Source: Massilia sp. YIM B02763 (GTDB lineage: Bacteria > Pseudomonadota > Gammaproteobacteria > Burkholderiales > Burkholderiaceae_D). From it: 64,000 nt of DNA. Position 1 is the stretch's first letter. Each line of letters starts with the position of its first letter. The position numbers and the translations under genes are program-made. Location: positions 186,001 to 250,000 of the forward strand of contig NZ_JASNRD010000003.1 of assembly GCF_030412015.1 (NCBI RefSeq), in the 5' to 3' direction. The notes under the pieces are model-generated. The model had not been told where the DNA came from. It saw only the letters and a program-made list of their open reading frames with translations, and did no database searches. Of this stretch, positions 60,930 to 64,000 are shown piece by piece.

Positions 60930-61838
60930 TTACGCGATCGTACGCCCGAAGCTGGTCCCGAACCGTTCCAGCCGCGCGGGATCGAATGCGCCGACGATAT
61001 TCGGATACTTGAAGCCTCCCACGACATGGCTGTACATGACGTGGTAGGCCTCGTCCGTGTCGTGCAGGTTGCGGATGTCGTCCGGCTCGACGGCGTACAG
61101 GTAGGGGAAGACGCCGCGCAGGAAGTCGAGGAAGTCCGGCACCGACGTGCGCTGGAATACGTTCAGGCACCAGTGGTTCAACTCCAGCGTCACCGTCGGC
61201 TTGCAGGCCTGGAGGGTGCCTTGCAGGCCTTCGATGACGTCGCGCTCGAAACCCTCGACATCGATCTTGATGAAATCCACCTTGCCGATGCCGGCCGCTT
61301 CCAGGAACGCATCGCCGCGCGCGATCTCGATCGTCTCGATCCGGTGTCCGGCCGAGGCCTGCAGCTTGTTCGACACGAATCCGCCGGAACGGTTGTCGGC
61401 GGCATAGGTCAATTCGAACCGCCCCGCAGTCTTGCCCAGTCCTATGTTTTCCAGGGTGACGTTGTCCAAGCCGGACGCCTGCAGGTTCTTCTGGAGGAAG
61501 CGGTAGGTCGTGGGCGAAGGTTCGAAGCCGACGACGCGCTGCGCGCGGCTGCCGAACAGGATCGCGGTGCAGCCGATGTTCGCCCCGACGTCGAGCACCG
61601 TGTCGGACGGCGCCACCAGGGTATCGAACAGCAGCACCATGTGCGGCTCGAAGGCCCCTTCGATATGGCGCAGGTAGTTGTCGTCCGATTCGATGCGGTA
61701 GCGCTTGCCGCCGATATCGGTGACGACGAAGCGGGCATCACCGTCCTCGGCGCTCGCACCGTGGGCGCCGTCGCCGGCGACGGGATTGTCCGGGGCGCGG
61801 ACGCGTTGCGGCTTGAAGTAATCCAGGAATTTGTTCAA
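60930..61838 (-). CDS. FkbM-family methyltransferase
   Basis: A 302-residue SAM-dependent methyltransferase: VLDVGANIGCTAILFGSRAQ (SAM motif I), VVGFEPSPTTYRFLQKNL, and VDFIKIDVEGFERDVIEGL (the FkbM signature). Such enzymes O-methylate sugars, polyketides or cell-surface glycans; no polyketide genes are nearby. A TTG at 61838 follows GGGAGGGAG by 4 bases and is preferred over ATG 61853, which would place this ribosome site inside the gene. No partner genes adjoin. Confidence 0.88.
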   Translation of the reverse strand: MNKFLDYFKPQRVRAPDNPVAGDGAHGASAEDGDARFVVTDIGGKRYRIESDDNYLRHIEGAFEPHMVLLFDTLVAPSDTVLDVGANIGCTAILFGSRAQRVVGFEPSPTTYRFLQKNLQASGLDNVTLENIGLGKTAGRFELTYAADNRSGGFVSNKLQASAGHRIETIEIARGDAFLEAAGIGKVDFIKIDVEGFERDVIEGLQGTLQACKPTVTLELNHWCLNVFQRTSVPDFLDFLRGVFPYLYAVEPDDIRNLHDTDEAYHVMYSHVVGGFKYPNIVGAFDPARLERFGTSFGRTIA

Positions 61839-62004
61839 GGTGCTCCCTCCCATGAGACCGTACGGTATCCGCCATGCGGGCGGGCGTCGAACGATCGGAC
61901 GGATTACTATAGCGTTCGCCATGCGGGCCGTATTGGGGATGGAGCAAACGGGCGGAAGCCAGCCGCGCCGTCAGCCGGTCGGCATGGCCCTCACTGACAC
62001 GGCC

Positions 62005-63765
62005 TCAGAATTCTTCCCAGTCGTCGCCGGCATGCGCGGGCGCAGCCTGCTCAGCGGGCTTTACAGCGGGCTTGGCACCGGCCGCCTTCGCGGCTTGTAC
62101 CGGTTTCGCCTTCGCCACCACCGCCCGGCTCGCCGCCGGCCTGGCCACGGGCTTGCCCACGATCCGCGCAGCCTGCGCCATCGGCGCCGCCGACGCGGCC
62201 CCCAGGCTGTGCGCGCGGTCCAGCTTGAACACGCTGACCACGTCCGCCAGCTTGCCGGCCTGGTCTTCCATCGACGCGGCGGCCGCTGCCGCTTCCTCGA
62301 CGAGGGCCGCGTTCTGCTGCGTCACCTGGTCCATCTGGCCGATCGCGCCGTTCACCTGCTCGATGCCGGTCGTCTGTTCCTGGCTGGCGCTGGTGATCTC
62401 GCCCATGATGTCGGTCACGCGGCGGATCGACGTCACCACCTGCTCCATCGTGGCGCCGGCCTGGTCGACCAGCTTGGCGCCCGTGTCCACGTTCGCGACC
62501 GAGGCCGTGATCAGCTCCTTGATTTCCTTGGCCGCCGCCGCCGAGCGCTGGGCCAGCGTGCGTACCTCGCCCGCGACCACCGCGAAGCCGCGGCCCTGTT
62601 CGCCCGCGCGGGCCGCTTCCACGGCCGCGTTCAGGGCGAGGATATTGGTCTGGAAGGCGATGCCGTCGATGACGGTGATGATGTCGACGATCTTCTTGGA
62701 CGAGTCGTTGATGGCGCTCATCGTGGTGACGACTTCGCCGACCACGGCGCCGCCCTGCGTCGCGACTTCCGAGGCGGCGATGGCCAGCTGGTTGGCCTGG
62801 CGGGCATTGTCCGCGTTCTGGCGCACGGTGTCGGTCAGGTGCGCCATCGAGGCGGCCGTCTGTTCCAGCGCGCTCGCCTGTTCCTCGGTGCGGCTGGACA
62901 GGTCGAGGTTGCCGGCGCTGATCTCGCGCGAAGCGGTGGCGATGGTGTCGGTGCCGCCGCGCACCTGGCTGACGATGCCCACCAGGCTGTCGTTCATGTG
63001 GCGCAGGGCGCGCAGCAGGGCGCCCGTCTCGTCGCTCGTGCGCGATTCGATGGCGTGGGTCAGGTCGCCCGCGGCGACGGTCTCGGCGACGCTGACGGCA
63101 TCCTGGATCGGACCCACGATGCCGCGCGTCAGGATCCATGACAGGATGGCGCCGGCCACGACGGCGCAGGCGCTCAGGATGACGATGAGGCGCGTGCTGA
63201 TGCCGGCCTTGGCGTCGATGTCCTTGGCCGTGGCGTCGATGCTGGCGCGCTGCTGCGTCACCAGTTCCTGCAGCAGGTCCTGGTACAGCTTGGCGGCCGG
63301 GGTGAATTGCTGGTCGAGGATGCGCGCCGCTTCCTCGGCGTTGCCCTCGGACTTGGCCTTGACGGCGCCGTCGCGCGTGGCGCTGTAGGTCTTGCGCTGC
63401 TCCAGGATCCTGGCGAACAGGTCGTGCTCGGGGCCGCTCGCGGCGATCAGCGGCTCGATGCCCTTGAGCAGTTCGGCGGCCTTCTTGACCGAGGCGGCCG
63501 AGTCTTCCTTGAAGTAGGCGCCCAGCGACGGGTCCGAGCTCTTGACGATCGCGGCGGTGCGGCGGATCGAGGCGAAGTTCAGGCTGTACCAGTCGGTGAT
63601 CATGCGTTCCTTGGCCAGCGGCGCGTCCATCATGGCACGGGTCGCGCCGGCCACCTCGGTTAGGCGCCAGACGCCGACGGTGGCGATGACGACGGTCATC
63701 GCGAGAATCAGGAAGAAGCCCAGGCCGAGACGTTTACCGATCCTGATGTTTGCAAATAAACCCAT
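62005..63765 (-). CDS. Methyl-accepting chemotaxis protein
   Basis: A 586-residue receptor. TM1 is [21 protein letters not shown]; a four-helix-bundle periplasmic sensor (about 35-185) follows, then TM2 [20 protein letters not shown], a HAMP domain and the signalling helices with the hairpin tip [38 protein letters not shown]. An Ala/Lys/Pro linker leads to the C-terminus DDWEEF, a likely tether for CheR/CheB (compare NWETF). The signal is unknown. AAGGA lies about 10 bases before ATG 63765. Confidence 0.95.
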   Translation of the reverse strand: MGLFANIRIGKRLGLGFFLILAMTVVIATVGVWRLTEVAGATRAMMDAPLAKERMITDWYSLNFASIRRTAAIVKSSDPSLGAYFKEDSAASVKKAAELLKGIEPLIAASGPEHDLFARILEQRKTYSATRDGAVKAKSEGNAEEAARILDQQFTPAAKLYQDLLQELVTQQRASIDATAKDIDAKAGISTRLIVILSACAVVAGAILSWILTRGIVGPIQDAVSVAETVAAGDLTHAIESRTSDETGALLRALRHMNDSLVGIVSQVRGGTDTIATASREISAGNLDLSSRTEEQASALEQTAASMAHLTDTVRQNADNARQANQLAIAASEVATQGGAVVGEVVTTMSAINDSSKKIVDIITVIDGIAFQTNILALNAAVEAARAGEQGRGFAVVAGEVRTLAQRSAAAAKEIKELITASVANVDTGAKLVDQAGATMEQVVTSIRRVTDIMGEITSASQEQTTGIEQVNGAIGQMDQVTQQNAALVEEAAAAAASMEDQAGKLADVVSVFKLDRAHSLGAASAAPMAQAARIVGKPVARPAASRAVVAKAKPVQAAKAAGAKPAVKPAEQAAPAHAGDDWEEF

Positions 63766-63917
63766 TGCGACAGTCCTTGTATGCAGATGAAATGGCGAGC
63801 CACGCGTGCAGGAGCCTGCTCGGTGCGGGGAGCATGGGACACGGGCGAGGGGGCTGGCCGGAGCCGGGAATTCTACGCTTGCCTATACAATCCGGAAATA
63901 AAAAATTCCTCGTAGAA

Positions 63918-63925
63918 ATTATAAT
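63918..63925. promoter_or_regulatory. ATTATAAT upstream of the chemotaxis receptor gene
   Basis: A third ATTATAAT, about 150 bp upstream of the receptor start, again reads TATAAT on both strands. It could serve the receptor gene and anything to the right of the window. No reading frame between 63766 and 64000 looks protein-like, and that end stretch is less G+C-rich. Confidence 0.3.
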
Positions 63926-64000
63926 GAGACAATTTTGTAGGTATTTTCTGACACTGTACTGGTAGGATTGTTAAATTCGAATGCCCCTGTTAGGCTGAAA

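Noticed and set aside
63750..63965. A 71-codon frame at the right edge
   Set aside because: It overlaps the chemotaxis-receptor start and promoter region, has no ribosome site and no domain.

Overview
The window is a gene-dense, high-G+C chromosomal segment with 54 protein-coding genes, nearly all intact, and no rRNA, tRNA, insertion sequence, prophage or CRISPR that I could recognise. The gene set (ArgA with fused kinase-like and GNAT domains, a long HrpA, ImuA/ImuB/DnaE2, GtrA-type cassette, DUF2760/Hsp70 operon, two TonB receptors, GH43 enzyme) and codon use suggest a betaproteobacterium of the Burkholderiales, most likely Oxalobacteraceae of the Massilia/Duganella/Telluria group. This is an inference from gene content, not a database result.

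Layout. 1-9.2 kb: the end of a LuxR-type response regulator, a secreted GH43 glycosidase, a LysR/SDR divergent pair, an aldo-keto reductase, a secreted hydrolase with C-terminal repeats, then rpiA, a lipoprotein and a large membrane protein, and yggX. 9.3-15.5 kb: divergent argA and hrpA, then yjbQ. 15.6-19.9 kb: small envelope proteins (FKBP lipoprotein, exported unknown, PRC-barrel protein), a Tat-exported SDR and a YghU-type glutathione transferase. 19.9-25.2 kb: a translationally coupled operon DUF2760 - Hsp70 - Hsp70. 25.4-29.4 kb: a TonB receptor with a PHP-domain phosphoesterase. 29.5-34.1 kb: a degenerate HepT-family protein, an antiporter, a quinone-reductase-like flavoprotein with a divergent LysR regulator, and a MarR-GNAT fusion. 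34.2-36.4 kb: LexA-controlled imuA-imuB. 36.5-42 kb: hydrolase, two acetyltransferase-type enzymes, a protein with a cysteine-rich tail, YdcF, an M61 peptidase. 42.1-46.5 kb: Hsp20, then a DegQ-type protease with an OmpR/QseC-like two-component system. 46.5-49.5 kb: a three-gene gtr-type glycosylation cassette. 49.8-57 kb: a second TonB receptor, AI-2E family permease, an atypical DJ-1/PfpI protein, an isolated FliD-like protein, an orphan MbcA/ParS-type domain protein and a PhzF-family protein. 57-64 kb: LexA-controlled dnaE2, a RidA-family protein, an FkbM methyltransferase and a chemotaxis receptor.

How genes work together. The SOS mutasome is split: imuA-imuB and dnaE2 lie about 21 kb apart, each under its own perfect LexA box. 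Protein-quality genes are frequent (Hsp20, DegQ with a two-component system, two large Hsp70 paralogues, FKBP). Two families of dispersed palindromic repeats are present. One, a double hairpin of about 80-130 bp, occurs four times, each time directly after the stop codon of a minus-strand gene and in the same orientation.

The most interesting items for follow-up are the DUF2760-Hsp70-Hsp70 operon, the 3'-end double-hairpin family, the HepT homologue without its catalytic motif, the DJ-1/PfpI protein with serine in place of the nucleophile cysteine, a LysR gene that appears to start at AUC, and overlapping symmetric promoter elements between divergent genes.
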